Below are positions 50,712 through 59,362 of a stretch of DNA of 64,000 nt, one piece after another. How positions within the stretch are numbered: position 1 is the stretch's first letter; every line of letters starts with the position of its first letter. The notes beneath the pieces were generated by a model. The model did no database searches, was not told the DNA's origin, and was given only the letters and a program-made list of their open reading frames with translations. Source of the DNA: JBJXHN01 sp046233135. GTDB taxonomy: Bacteria; Pseudomonadota; Alphaproteobacteria; Rhodospirillales; Rhodospirillaceae. The position numbers and the translations under genes are program-made. Location of the stretch: the NCBI GenBank assembly GCA_046233135.1, contig JBJXHN010000001.1, positions 186,001 through 250,000 of the forward strand, given 5' to 3'.

Positions 50712-52037
50712 TTACCAGCCGATGGCGTTCGGCAGCCACAGAGTGAGCGACGGGAACAGATACACCAGAACCAATCCCACAAGTTGCAGCCCGATGAAAG
50801 GCAACACGCCGCGATAAATGTGGGATGTCTTCAGGGCCGGTGGAGCCACGCCCTTCAGGAAGAACAGTGCCCAGCCGAAGGGTGGGGTCAGGAAGGAGGT
50901 CTGGAGATTGACCGCCACCAGGATGGCAATCCACGCCAGATCCACCCCGGACTGGTGCAGCACCGGCAGGAACAGGGGCAGGGCGATGTAGGAAATCTCG
51001 ATCCATTCCAGGAAGAAGCCGAGGATGAACAGCAGCACCATCAGGAACAGGATCTGCCCGTCCAGACCGCCGGGCACGAAGGCAAAGGCATCCTGAACCA
51101 GCCGTTCGCCACCCAATCCCCGGAAGGACAGGGAAAACACCTGGGCGAAGACCAGGATGAAGAACACCATGGCGCTGGTGCCGAAGGACCCGCGCACCAC
51201 CTCGGTCAGGACCTGGCGGTTGAGCCGGCCGGAAAACAGGGCAAGAAGGATCGACCCGAAAGCCCCCATGGCGGCGGCCTCTGTCGGGGCGGCGACCCCG
51301 CCGATGATCGAGCCCAGCACCAGGAACACCAGCGCCAGCGGCGGCACCACGACCTTGAAGAACCGCTTGGCGAGATCCCTGCGGGAAATCGCCCGGCGTT
51401 CCTCGACAGGCAGGGCGGGTACGCTGTCGGGCAGGAAGACGCCGAGCAGCAGGATATAGACGATGAACAGCCCGGACAGCATCAGGCCGGGGATCAGGGC
51501 GGCGGCGAACAGGGTGCCGACGGACTCGCCCATGATGTCGGCCAGCAGGATCAGCACCAGACTGGGCGGAATGATCTGCCCCAAGGTGCCCGACGCGCAG
51601 ATCACCCCGGCCGCCAGCCCCTTGTCGTAGCCGCGCCGGATCAGCGGGTTCAGGGCGATCAGGCCGACGGTGACGACGGTCGCGCCGACAACGCCAGATG
51701 CCGCCCCCATCAGCACGCCGACCAGGACGATGGCGAGCGCCATGCCGCCGCGCAGGCCGCCCATGGCCAGCCCGATGACGTCGAGCAGGTCCTCGGCAAT
51801 CTTGGAGCGTTCCAGCATGATGCCCATGAAGATGAACAGGGGCAGGGCGAGCAGGGTGTAGTTGGTGGCAACGCCGAAGATGCGGGCGGGCAGCAGCGAG
51901 AACAGCATGTCTCCGAAGCCGAAATACCCGAAGACGAAACCGGATACCGCCAGGCAGATGGGCACCGGCAGCCCCAGCAGAAGCAGGATGAAGAACGCGC
52001 CGATCATCCCGAGCGCGAGCATTTCGTTGACCGGCAT
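50712..52037 (-). CDS. dctM: TRAP transporter large permease (DctM)
   Basis: 441 residues with about twelve helices. Motifs: LLALPLFIFMGIMLERSKIA, GAASGVVGATVVTVGLIALN, ASGTLGQIIPPSLVLILLAD and VNLQTSFLTPPFGWALFFLK. The last motif is typical of the mannitol/chloroaromatic-like TRAP subfamily (FcbT3-like). It is the third gene of the run and lies five bases after dctQ. The substrate is unknown. Confidence 0.92.
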   Translation of the reverse strand: MPVNEMLALGMIGAFFILLLLGLPVPICLAVSGFVFGYFGFGDMLFSLLPARIFGVATNYTLLALPLFIFMGIMLERSKIAEDLLDVIGLAMGGLRGGMALAIVLVGVLMGAASGVVGATVVTVGLIALNPLIRRGYDKGLAAGVICASGTLGQIIPPSLVLILLADIMGESVGTLFAAALIPGLMLSGLFIVYILLLGVFLPDSVPALPVEERRAISRRDLAKRFFKVVVPPLALVFLVLGSIIGGVAAPTEAAAMGAFGSILLALFSGRLNRQVLTEVVRGSFGTSAMVFFILVFAQVFSLSFRGLGGERLVQDAFAFVPGGLDGQILFLMVLLFILGFFLEWIEISYIALPLFLPVLHQSGVDLAWIAILVAVNLQTSFLTPPFGWALFFLKGVAPPALKTSHIYRGVLPFIGLQLVGLVLVYLFPSLTLWLPNAIGW

Positions 52038-52042
52038 GGCGA

Positions 52043-52579
52043 TCAGGTCTCCCGAGAGACGGTGTCCGCACCGGGGGTCCGGGCAGAGCCGGTGACGATG
52101 CGAAGGACGGTGGCGAGGGATTGCAGCGCCAGCAGCGCAAAGGCGGCCGGTATCGCGGCCTTGAGCAGCCAGCGGGCGGGCAGGCCGCCGGGATCGGGGG
52201 AGCCTTCGTTCAGCGCGTAGGCCTGGTCGACGAAGCCGATGGCCAGCCAGACCACATAAACCGATGCGGCGGTCAGAAGCAGGGCGCCCAGTCCATCCAC
52301 CCACCGGCGCGCGGCCGGCGGGAAGTGGGCGTAGAGCACATCGACCCGCACTTCCTCTCCACGGTTCAGGGCATAGGGCATGCCGAACAGGGCGCCCACG
52401 GCCATCAGATGCCATTCCACCTCTTGCATGGCCACGGAGCCGAAGGAAAAGAGGTAGCGCGCGCAAACATTGAAGGCGACGACCAGCACCATCGCCAGCC
52501 CGGTCCAGGCCAAGGCGTTGCCGATGGCGCGGACGAAGCGTTCCGCTTCGTCCGCCAGTCGGATCATCATCCGGCTCAT
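52043..52579 (-). CDS. dctQ: TRAP transporter small permease (DctQ)
   Basis: 178 residues with four helices: ALAWTGLAMVLVVAFNVCAR, EVEWHLMAVGALFGMPYALN, GALLLTAASVYVVWLAIGFV and LKAAIPAAFALLALQSLATV. The ALNRGEEVRVDVLYAHFPP motif is typical of FcbT2-like DctQ subunits. Its ATG overlaps the stop of the binding-protein gene (TAATG), so translation is coupled. Longer in-frame readings overlap that gene and are spurious. Confidence 0.9.
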   Translation of the reverse strand: MSRMMIRLADEAERFVRAIGNALAWTGLAMVLVVAFNVCARYLFSFGSVAMQEVEWHLMAVGALFGMPYALNRGEEVRVDVLYAHFPPAARRWVDGLGALLLTAASVYVVWLAIGFVDQAYALNEGSPDPGGLPARWLLKAAIPAAFALLALQSLATVLRIVTGSARTPGADTVSRET

Positions 52580-53661
52580 TACTGGTAAAGCGCCGGCAGC
52601 AGGGGCTTGACGGAATCCGCCGCCCAGGCACCGTACTGGTCCTTGAAGGCCATGTAGGCATCGTGGACCTTGCGGGTCTGGGCGTCGGCGGCGGCGCCTT
52701 CTTCCAGGGTCTCCTTGGTGACCTCGCGCAGCTTGTCGACGATGGCGTCGGGCAGGGGCTGGGCGATCACACCGAAATTGTCGACCAGATCCTTCATCGC
52801 TTCGGCGTTGGTGGCGTCGCACCAGGCGTTGCTTTCCAGGTTGCAGGCCATGGCCGCGACCTTGACGATTTCCTGAAGGTCCGCCGGCAGGGTTTCCCAT
52901 GCGGCCTTGTTGATCAGCAGTTCGGTAACATTGTTCGGTTCGTGCCAGCCGGTGGTGTAGTAGTACTTCGCGGCCTTTTGCAGGCCCAGGCGGCGATCCT
53001 GGAAGGGACCGACGAATTCGGCGGCATCGATGACCCCGCGTTCCAGGGCGGGGAAGATCTCGCCGCCGGGCAGCAGCTGTACGTTGACGCCCAGCTTGGC
53101 GTAGACCTTGCCCGCCAGACCGGGGATGCGCATCTTCAGGCCGGAGAAATCCTCGATGGCCTTCAGTTCCTTGCGGAACCAGCCGGTCATCTGAACCCCG
53201 GTGTTGCCCATGGGGAAGGCCAGCATGCCCAGCGGCTCGTACAGCTCGTGCCACAGCTCCAGGCCGCCGCCATTGTACAGCCAGGCATTGGTGCCCTTCA
53301 CGTCCATGCCGAAGGGCACGGTGGTGAAATACTGGGCAGCGGGAATCTTGCCGGCCCAGAAATAGGCGTTGGCCGCATTCATCTCGACCACGCCGTTGCG
53401 CACGGCATCAAAGCCCTCCAGGGCCGGAATCAGCTCGCCGGCGGCGAAATGCTGGATCTTCAGGCGGCCTTGGGACAGCGCTTCCACCTTCTTGCAGAAA
53501 TCGGTCGGGCTGCCCGGGCCTTCCACATAGAAGGGCGAGCCGGGGCCGTAGGCATTCGTCATCTTCCACGAAAAACCCTGCTGCGCCTTGACGATGGCGG
53601 GCGCGGCGAGGGTGGCCGTGGCGGCCAGGGCGGAGCCGGTGAGAAATTTGCGTCGTTCCAA
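52579..53661 (-). CDS. dctP: TRAP transporter substrate-binding protein (FcbT1-like)
   Basis: 360 residues. A Tat-type signal (MERRKFLTGSALAATATLAA, cleavage near VKA-QQGFS) leads to the DctP domain of the mannitol/chloroaromatic subgroup: WKMTNAYGPGSPFYVEGPGS, FAAGELIPALEGFDAVRNGV, the carboxylate-binding region GLKMRIPGLAGKVYAKLGV, and GVIDAAEFVGPFQDRRLGLQ. The start is a TTG at 53661 with ATGGAGG 6 nt upstream, where the signal peptide begins; no ATG fits. It opens a six-gene run with TRAP permeases, an amidohydrolase-like enzyme, a GntR regulator and an SBF-type symporter. The ligand is unknown. Confidence 0.9.
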   Translation of the reverse strand: MERRKFLTGSALAATATLAAPAIVKAQQGFSWKMTNAYGPGSPFYVEGPGSPTDFCKKVEALSQGRLKIQHFAAGELIPALEGFDAVRNGVVEMNAANAYFWAGKIPAAQYFTTVPFGMDVKGTNAWLYNGGGLELWHELYEPLGMLAFPMGNTGVQMTGWFRKELKAIEDFSGLKMRIPGLAGKVYAKLGVNVQLLPGGEIFPALERGVIDAAEFVGPFQDRRLGLQKAAKYYYTTGWHEPNNVTELLINKAAWETLPADLQEIVKVAAMACNLESNAWCDATNAEAMKDLVDNFGVIAQPLPDAIVDKLREVTKETLEEGAAADAQTRKVHDAYMAFKDQYGAWAADSVKPLLPALYQ

Positions 53662-53759
53662 GGCAAGCCTCCATAGGAGTGGCAAGAGGGGGACAGCGCG
53701 CCGGGTGGTGCGCGGCATGTTGCGACGCAAAATGTGTGCCATCGATGTCCGGCTGGCAG

Positions 53760-53803
53760 TTTTAGTGTACAAAATTGGATTTGAGTAGGGTTCTTGTGCA
53801 CAA
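53760..53803 (-). promoter_or_regulatory. Candidate GntR operator pair upstream of the TRAP operon
   Basis: TTGTGCACAA at 53794-53803 is a perfect palindrome and AGTGTACAAAA at about 53764-53774 is a close relative, spaced about 30 bp (three helical turns). FCD-type GntR regulators often use TTGTNNACAA-like sites. The surrounding 60 bases are AT-rich, as expected for a promoter. Assignment to the GntR encoded in the operon is inference. Confidence 0.5.
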
Positions 53804-53908
53804 AAATGGGCGGCGCCCTGCCTGTCTTTATGGCAGGATGCTGAAAATTTAATCCGCAAAAGTTGAGGGGTGTCGTTTTTGGTGGCAAGCGGCAGGGGCC
53901 GCCGCGTC

Positions 53909-55870
53909 TTATGGCGCGATGCCCTCTTCGTGTCGGATATCCCCTGTTTCGAGGCCGCCGGGGTCGAAGTGGGAGAGGGCGGCATCCACAACGTCCGGGT
54001 CCAGCTTGGAGCCGCGCAGACGCTTGATTTCGGCCAGGGCGGCCGGCAGGCCCAGGGGGGGGCGGTAGGGGCGGGCGGAGGACATGGATTCAAGGATATC
54101 CGCGACCGTCAGGATGCGGGCGTCCTGCAAGATCTGATCCCCGCGCAGCCCGCCGGGATAGCCCGACCCGTCCAGATATTCATGGTGCTGGCGCACGATG
54201 TCGGCGATGGGCCAGGGCAGGTCCAGGTCTTTCAGGATTGTATACCCTTCCTCCGGATGGGTCTTGATCAGCTCGAACTCCAAAGCCGTCAGCCGTGCCG
54301 GGGTACACAGGATCTGCAAGGGAATGTTGATCTTCCCGATGTCGTGGACCAGACCGGCCAGCCGGATGCCGTCGATGCGGAAGGTGTCCAGGCCCATGAT
54401 CTCGGCGATGGTCGCGGCCATTTCCGCCACCCGCCGCTGATGGCCGGCCGTGTAGGGATCGCGGGCTTCGAGGGTGGAGGACAGGGCGTCGATGGTCTGC
54501 ACCATGGCCTGGCGCACCCGGGCGGCATGGGCTTCGGAGGTGCGGCGGGCCTCTTCGATGGCCCGGCGGTTGCGGCGGATCTCGATGCCCACGCCCACAT
54601 CGGTGGCGAAGCGCTCCAGCAGGGCGATTTCCTGCGGGCCGAAGGCGGATTGCTCGGTCGAATAGACCGCCATCACCGCATCCACGGTCCGGCCGACCCG
54701 GATCGGCAGGGCGATCAGCGAGGCGATCTCCACGGCCCGCGCGCTTTCCAGCCAGGCGATGAAAAGCGGAGCGTCGCCGACGTCGTCCACCACCTGCGTC
54801 CTGCCGAAGCGCACAGCCTGGCCCGACGGCCCGTTGCCATAGGGGCCGTCCCCCCAGGACACCCGCAGGCCGTCCAGGTAGGACGAGGCCTTGCCCGCCG
54901 AAGCGACCACCTCGATATCCCGATCCGGGGTGTCCCGGGGGACACCGATCCAGGCCAGGGCGAACACATCATCTTTCGTCAGGGCCTTGCAGACCCCTTC
55001 CATCAGGGCCGCTTCGGTGCGGGCGCGGATCACTGCAGCGTGGGAGTCCGTGATGGCCCCCATCATCCAGGTCAGCCGTTGCAGGTCCCGTTCCCGGGTT
55101 CGCAGGTCCGTCACGTCGTGGGCGGCACCCATGGCGAAGTCGGGCACCGGACGGCCTTTTTCTTCGCGGAATTCGGTGCGGCCACGCAGGATCATGGTGC
55201 GGGGGGCGGCGGCGGCGTCCGACAGAATGCGGCATTCGACGCGTTCCGTTCTGCCGGGATGGCCGGGCGCGAACAGGGCGGCCGCCCGGTCCCGGTCGTC
55301 GGGCACCACATGGGCCAGGAAATCGGCGAGCGGGACCTCCGGTCCGTCGCCCATGGCCGGGAAGCAGCGGCGGAAGCCGTCCGAGACCTCCAGCGTGTCA
55401 TCGGCGTAATTGTAGAGCCAGCTGCCGAAGCGGGCCAGGCGCTCGCCTTCCTTCAGCATCCGCGCTTGCTGGCGCGCCCTGCGTTCGGCCTCCACGTCGG
55501 CGGTGACGTCGGCGATGATGCCCAGGATGCCCACCACCTCGGCATTGTGACCGAGGACCGGGGCCTTGCTGGTGCGCACGATGCGCCGCTCGCCGTCGAC
55601 GATGTAGGGTTCTTCGACGCAGACAGACGTTCCCGATGCCATGACCCGCAGGTCATCGGCGCGATAGCGGCGCACGAGGTCGGGCGGGTAGAACTGGTCG
55701 TCCGTCCGGCCGATCATGGCCTCGGGGGTCTGTCCGCTGTCGGCGGCGAAGCTGGTGTCGGCGAATTGGTAGATTCCCGCAACGTCTTTTACAAAAACCC
55801 GGTGCCACCCGGTGGGATCCTTTACCTGGGCATGCAGGGCTTCGGTGAAGGCGGCGAGATAGCGGTTCAT
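53909..55870 (-). CDS. PAS-PAS-GAF-HD-GYP cyclic-di-GMP phosphodiesterase
   Basis: 653 residues. Two PAS domains (about 10-130, with FVKDVAGIYQFADTSFA; and 140-265), a GAF domain (about 270-440, with AVYSTEQSAFGPQEIALLER) and a C-terminal HD-GYP domain (about 455-640). The catalytic motifs are intact: DPYTAGHQRRVAEMA, LAGLVHDIGKINIP and HHEYLDGSGYPGGL. HD-GYP enzymes hydrolyse c-di-GMP to lower its level and promote motility over biofilm. It overlaps the upstream HD-GYP gene by four bases (ATGA), so both are made from one transcript. No membrane segment is present; the signals are unknown. Confidence 0.92.
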   Translation of the reverse strand: MNRYLAAFTEALHAQVKDPTGWHRVFVKDVAGIYQFADTSFAADSGQTPEAMIGRTDDQFYPPDLVRRYRADDLRVMASGTSVCVEEPYIVDGERRIVRTSKAPVLGHNAEVVGILGIIADVTADVEAERRARQQARMLKEGERLARFGSWLYNYADDTLEVSDGFRRCFPAMGDGPEVPLADFLAHVVPDDRDRAAALFAPGHPGRTERVECRILSDAAAAPRTMILRGRTEFREEKGRPVPDFAMGAAHDVTDLRTRERDLQRLTWMMGAITDSHAAVIRARTEAALMEGVCKALTKDDVFALAWIGVPRDTPDRDIEVVASAGKASSYLDGLRVSWGDGPYGNGPSGQAVRFGRTQVVDDVGDAPLFIAWLESARAVEIASLIALPIRVGRTVDAVMAVYSTEQSAFGPQEIALLERFATDVGVGIEIRRNRRAIEEARRTSEAHAARVRQAMVQTIDALSSTLEARDPYTAGHQRRVAEMAATIAEIMGLDTFRIDGIRLAGLVHDIGKINIPLQILCTPARLTALEFELIKTHPEEGYTILKDLDLPWPIADIVRQHHEYLDGSGYPGGLRGDQILQDARILTVADILESMSSARPYRPPLGLPAALAEIKRLRGSKLDPDVVDAALSHFDPGGLETGDIRHEEGIAP

Positions 55871-57141
55871 ATGATCGCCCGCTCCGTGTCCCGGTTCACG
55901 ACCAGCCGCGGCTGGCAGGATTGTCCCGGCCGGTTCAGGTCCGGCGGAGGAAATTCGTAACCGCTTTCCAGCTCGGCCAGACAGGCATCGGTGACGGCTG
56001 CATCCAGGATGGTGCCGCGGTTTCGCCGCAGGTGGGCCGTCACCTTATCGGGGGTATAGGCCTGACGGAACGGCCGGTGGGAGGCCAGGGATTCGGTCAA
56101 GTCTGCCACCCGCAGGATGCGGGCTTCCAGCAGGATGCTCTCTCCGGTCAATCCCTGGGGATAGCCCGTACCGTCCATGTTCTCGTGGTGCTGATGGACG
56201 ATCTCGGCCACCGGCCAGGGGAAGTCGATGGATCGCAGGATTTCCCATCCGACGGTGGCGTGCAGCTTGACGAACTTGAACTCGATGGGGGTCAGGGCGC
56301 GCGGCCGCAGCAGGATTTCGGCCGGTACCTTGATCTGGCCGATGTCGTGGCAGCGCGCCGAGATCTCCAGTCCCGTGCGGCGGAAGGAGTCCAGACCCAG
56401 CCGCTCGCCGAGGCGCTGGCACAGGTGGGTCACCCGGACTTCATGGCCGGCGGTGTAGGGGTCGGTGTGGAGGGTGGCTTCGGTGAAGGCATCGATGGTC
56501 TGGCGGATGATGCGGTCCATGCGTTCGGGGTCGGTGATGACGATGCTCGCCGGGTTTTGTTCCACCACTTCGGACAGGATGCGCAGCCGGGATTCGGTCA
56601 AGGCTTCGCGATGACGCAGATGATCGATCTTGGCACCCATGCGGGCCAGTGCCGGCGGCAGGGCATTCAGCAGGGCGGGAAGCGGATTGGCCATGCCCGG
56701 CGACAGCAGCAGGATGTGGCCGTAGCCGGGCACGGGCAGGCTGATGGCCGCGCCCATGGTCTGCCGGGTTTCCACCTGGCCGACAGTGGACGCGTCCGTG
56801 GTCGCGGTGGGGTGGTCGGGCAGCAGGGCCGGAGGCAGGGCAACGGTCGTGCGCCCGTCCGACCCGGTCAGCCGGCCGTTCAGGGCGGCGTCGCCGATGA
56901 CGGCGTCCAAGGCCAGCACGGCAGCTTCGTCGTTTTCCCTTCCGTCGCCCGTGGTGACGCCGGCTTCCGTGGCCGGGGGCAGGGGGCGCACCGCCAGACC
57001 GACGGCGAAACCGGTGTGGTACAGCAGTTTCTGAAGCGCCCCGGCCAGCACGCCGCTGACGTCGTCCGCTTCGCCGATGGTGAAGGCCAGATCGCACAGC
57101 ACGGCCATCACATGATCGGAGGATTGTTGAGCAGTCACCAT
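55867..57141 (-). CDS. HD-GYP domain protein with truncated PAS segment
   Basis: 424 residues. The N-terminal 170 residues look like a degenerate GAF-type domain. Residues 187-204 (RILSEVVEQNPASIVITDPE) are the start of a PAS domain that is cut short and joined directly to the HD-GYP domain (from about 207, MDRIIRQTIDAFTEATLHTD). The HD pair H265-D266 (ARCHDIGQIKVPAEI) and HHENMDGTGYPQGL are intact, so c-di-GMP phosphodiesterase activity is expected. The start at 57141 has only a weak GGGGAT ribosome site. Its stop overlaps the second HD-GYP gene. Confidence 0.88.
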   Translation of the reverse strand: MVTAQQSSDHVMAVLCDLAFTIGEADDVSGVLAGALQKLLYHTGFAVGLAVRPLPPATEAGVTTGDGRENDEAAVLALDAVIGDAALNGRLTGSDGRTTVALPPALLPDHPTATTDASTVGQVETRQTMGAAISLPVPGYGHILLLSPGMANPLPALLNALPPALARMGAKIDHLRHREALTESRLRILSEVVEQNPASIVITDPERMDRIIRQTIDAFTEATLHTDPYTAGHEVRVTHLCQRLGERLGLDSFRRTGLEISARCHDIGQIKVPAEILLRPRALTPIEFKFVKLHATVGWEILRSIDFPWPVAEIVHQHHENMDGTGYPQGLTGESILLEARILRVADLTESLASHRPFRQAYTPDKVTAHLRRNRGTILDAAVTDACLAELESGYEFPPPDLNRPGQSCQPRLVVNRDTERAII

Positions 57142-57560
57142 GGTATCCCCACAAGCATTGCGTTGTGGAACAGGGGGTATCCGCCGGTGCGGCACCCGGC
57201 CCTGACCCGGGCAATCAGCGCCTTCAGGTCCGCATGGGCGAGGGAGGGCGCGAAATGGAAGGCTGGACGCAACGGTCCCTCCTGCCCCCCGGGGTGGGGC
57301 CGGTGGAGCGGTCCTTTCGCGGCGGTGTCCGAGGCTTGAGTGTGACTCTCACGGTACAAGGATTGGCGGGAAATGTATATATTAAAAGGTATGTATTTTT
57401 TGAGGGATTCTCTCTGCGCCGAGCAGCGGAGAGAGAGGGCGTGGGGGCGCCTGTGCCTCCCGCTCTCTTGCCAATCCCCCTGATCCGGGATAGACCAACT
57501 GGATGCGAATGTGTCTCATTGTTAAAAACGGATGAGGTCGAAGGGGTGGCTGGACAGCCC
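57142..57560. other. Divergent intergenic region HD-GYP / fecI
   Basis: 419 bases without a gene. A sharply AT-rich patch lies at 57370-57405. A Fur-box-like sequence lies at 57503-57521, close to the fecI start. Promoters for both directions should be here. Confidence 0.5.
57503..57521 (+). promoter_or_regulatory. Candidate Fur box upstream of fecI
   Basis: ATGCGAATGTGTCTCATTG resembles proteobacterial Fur operators of the GCAAATNATTCTCATT type, with AATG and CATT half-sites, and lies 40-58 nt before the ECF sigma factor start. Iron-repressed expression of the cassette would follow. The match is by eye. Confidence 0.5.
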
Positions 57561-58073
57561 ATGCGGGGTGAATCCGACGATACTCTGGCGCTGTACACCG
57601 CCCATCGCGGCGCATTGGTCAAATTCGCGAGCCGTATCCTCGGGGATCGCGGCCATGCGGAAGATGTGGTGCAGGAAGCCTATCTGCGGTTCGACGCGGC
57701 CGCCGGGGCCGGCACGCCGATGGAACCCGTGGCCTATCTGTACCGCATCGTCCGCAATCTGGCGCTGGATGTCCGGCGCCGTCTGATGCGGGACCGGGCG
57801 CGCATGGTGGGCGATGGCGCGGCCATGCTTGATGACCTGGCCGAGGATCGGCCCTCACCGGAGGCCCACGCCGTGTCCCGCGACGAGATCCGCCTGATGC
57901 GCGACGCCATGGCCGAGCTGCCCGATCGCACCCGCCTGGCGCTGGAGCTGCATCGCTTCGCCGGCTGGACCTTCCAGGACATCGCCGGCCACCTGGGCGT
58001 ATCGGTGGGAACGGCCCATGGACTGGTGGTCCAGGGGCTGGACCATTGCCGCCGCCGGCTGTTTCGCGCATGA
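57561..58073 (+). CDS. fecI: FecI-type ECF sigma factor
   Basis: 170 residues, the usual FecI size. Sigma region 2 (LVKFASRILGDRGHAEDVVQ, then EAYLRFDAAAG) and region 4 (MAELPDRTRLALELHRFAGW, then TFQDIAGHLGVSVGTAHGLV). FecI-type factors direct transcription of outer-membrane receptor genes when the receptor binds its siderophore. The start at 57561 begins the conserved domain; a GTG at 57546 is an alternative and the ribosome site is weak. fecR follows 82 nt downstream and the TonB receptor after that. Confidence 0.9.
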   Translation: MRGESDDTLALYTAHRGALVKFASRILGDRGHAEDVVQEAYLRFDAAAGAGTPMEPVAYLYRIVRNLALDVRRRLMRDRARMVGDGAAMLDDLAEDRPSPEAHAVSRDEIRLMRDAMAELPDRTRLALELHRFAGWTFQDIAGHLGVSVGTAHGLVVQGLDHCRRRLFRA

Positions 58074-58155
58074 CGATTCCATTTCGGGCTGAAAATTCCG
58101 TGCCGCCAATCGTCATTCCTTGCGGAAGGGTTGTCCTTTCGAAGACCATCATCGG

Positions 58156-59181
58156 ATGACCGGCATGTCCCGACACCACGCCCCGCCAGACTCCGCTTTG
58201 CCCCCAAGGACGGCGGCCGAGTGGATGGTTGCCCTGCTTGACCGGCCGGAGGATCAGGCTTTGCGTGATGCCTTCGCCGCCTGGCATGGGGCCAGTCCGG
58301 ACCATGCGCGGGAATGGGCGGAAATGCGGCGCACCTATACCGTGATGGGCCTGACCCCGCCGGCCTTTGCCGATCATTGGCGAGAGGAAGAGCAGGGCTC
58401 CGGCGCCGACCAGCCGTTGCCCCTGTCACGGCAACGGCGACGGCCACGCCGCGTCTTGGTCGGGGGAAAGGCCCGGGCCGGGCTGATCGCCATGGCCGCG
58501 CTGCTGCTGGTCCTGGTGGTGGGGCCGATGGTGGGGCCGATGCTGGATCCTGCCGATCTGGCCTCGCCTGCCACGGAACGGCGGATGGTCACCCTGGAAG
58601 ACGGCTCTACGGTGGTTCTGGGTCCGGACAGCGCCATCGATGTGGCCATGACCGTGGACCGGCGGGAAATCACCCTGCGTCGCGGCACCGCGTTCTTCCA
58701 GGTCACTCCCAACCGGAACCGGCCCTTTGTCGTGAAAACCGCCGCATTGGACTGCCAGGTGCTGGGCACCCGGTTCGAAGTGGACCTCAGCCGCGGGGAG
58801 ACCCGCGTGGCCGTGCGGGAAGGCCGGGTGCGGGTGGACGTGCGGCGGGAAGAGGCCCCCTTCGTGGATCTGATCCCCGGGGATTGGGTGGAAACCACCG
58901 GCCAGGGCAGGCTGGTCCGCGGCACGCAGCCGCCGGGACTGACGGCGGCCTGGGTGGACGGGCAACTGGTGGTCAACGACCGCCCGGTCGCCGAGGTGGT
59001 CGGGCAGATCGAGCGATATTTGGGCGGGACGGTGCTGCTTCATGGCGACGGGCTGTCCGCAGCGCCGCTGACCGGTGTCTACAGTCTGGCCGACCCCATG
59101 GCCGCCTTGCGGGCGGTCGCCAGCGCCCATGGCGCGGAGGTCTACCGCCTTACCCCCTGGCTGGTCATTCTCAGCCGCTGA
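58156..59181 (+). CDS. fecR: FecR-type anti-sigma / sigma regulator
   Basis: 341 residues. The N-terminal cytoplasmic domain (AAEWMVALLDRPEDQALRDA, FAAWHGASPDHAREWAEM) binds the sigma factor. One membrane helix (about 108-128, GLIAMAALLLVLVVGPMVG) leads to the periplasmic FecR domain: LEDGSTVVLGPDSAIDV, RGTAFFQVTPNRNRPFVVKT and LGTRFEVDLSRGETRVAVRE, followed by a STN-like C-terminal region (LVVNDRPVAEVVGQIERYLG). It relays the receptor signal to FecI. The start at 58156 or 58165 lacks a clear ribosome site; a TTG at 58120 is less likely. Confidence 0.9.
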   Translation: MTGMSRHHAPPDSALPPRTAAEWMVALLDRPEDQALRDAFAAWHGASPDHAREWAEMRRTYTVMGLTPPAFADHWREEEQGSGADQPLPLSRQRRRPRRVLVGGKARAGLIAMAALLLVLVVGPMVGPMLDPADLASPATERRMVTLEDGSTVVLGPDSAIDVAMTVDRREITLRRGTAFFQVTPNRNRPFVVKTAALDCQVLGTRFEVDLSRGETRVAVREGRVRVDVRREEAPFVDLIPGDWVETTGQGRLVRGTQPPGLTAAWVDGQLVVNDRPVAEVVGQIERYLGGTVLLHGDGLSAAPLTGVYSLADPMAALRAVASAHGAEVYRLTPWLVILSR

Positions 59182-59362
59182 GCGCCGGACGGTCCGGCCG
59201 CCGTCCGGTGTTTATCCCCTCTTGTCACCCATTTCTCGGCGCTCGGGGAAATTCCCTCTGAAGATCCTTTGGCGTCGCGTCGTCGCTCCCTTCGGAAGGC
59301 GAGAGCGCGGCACGGGAAAGACCGCGGCTCCGCCCATGGGCACGACAAGGAGCATGACAGTG

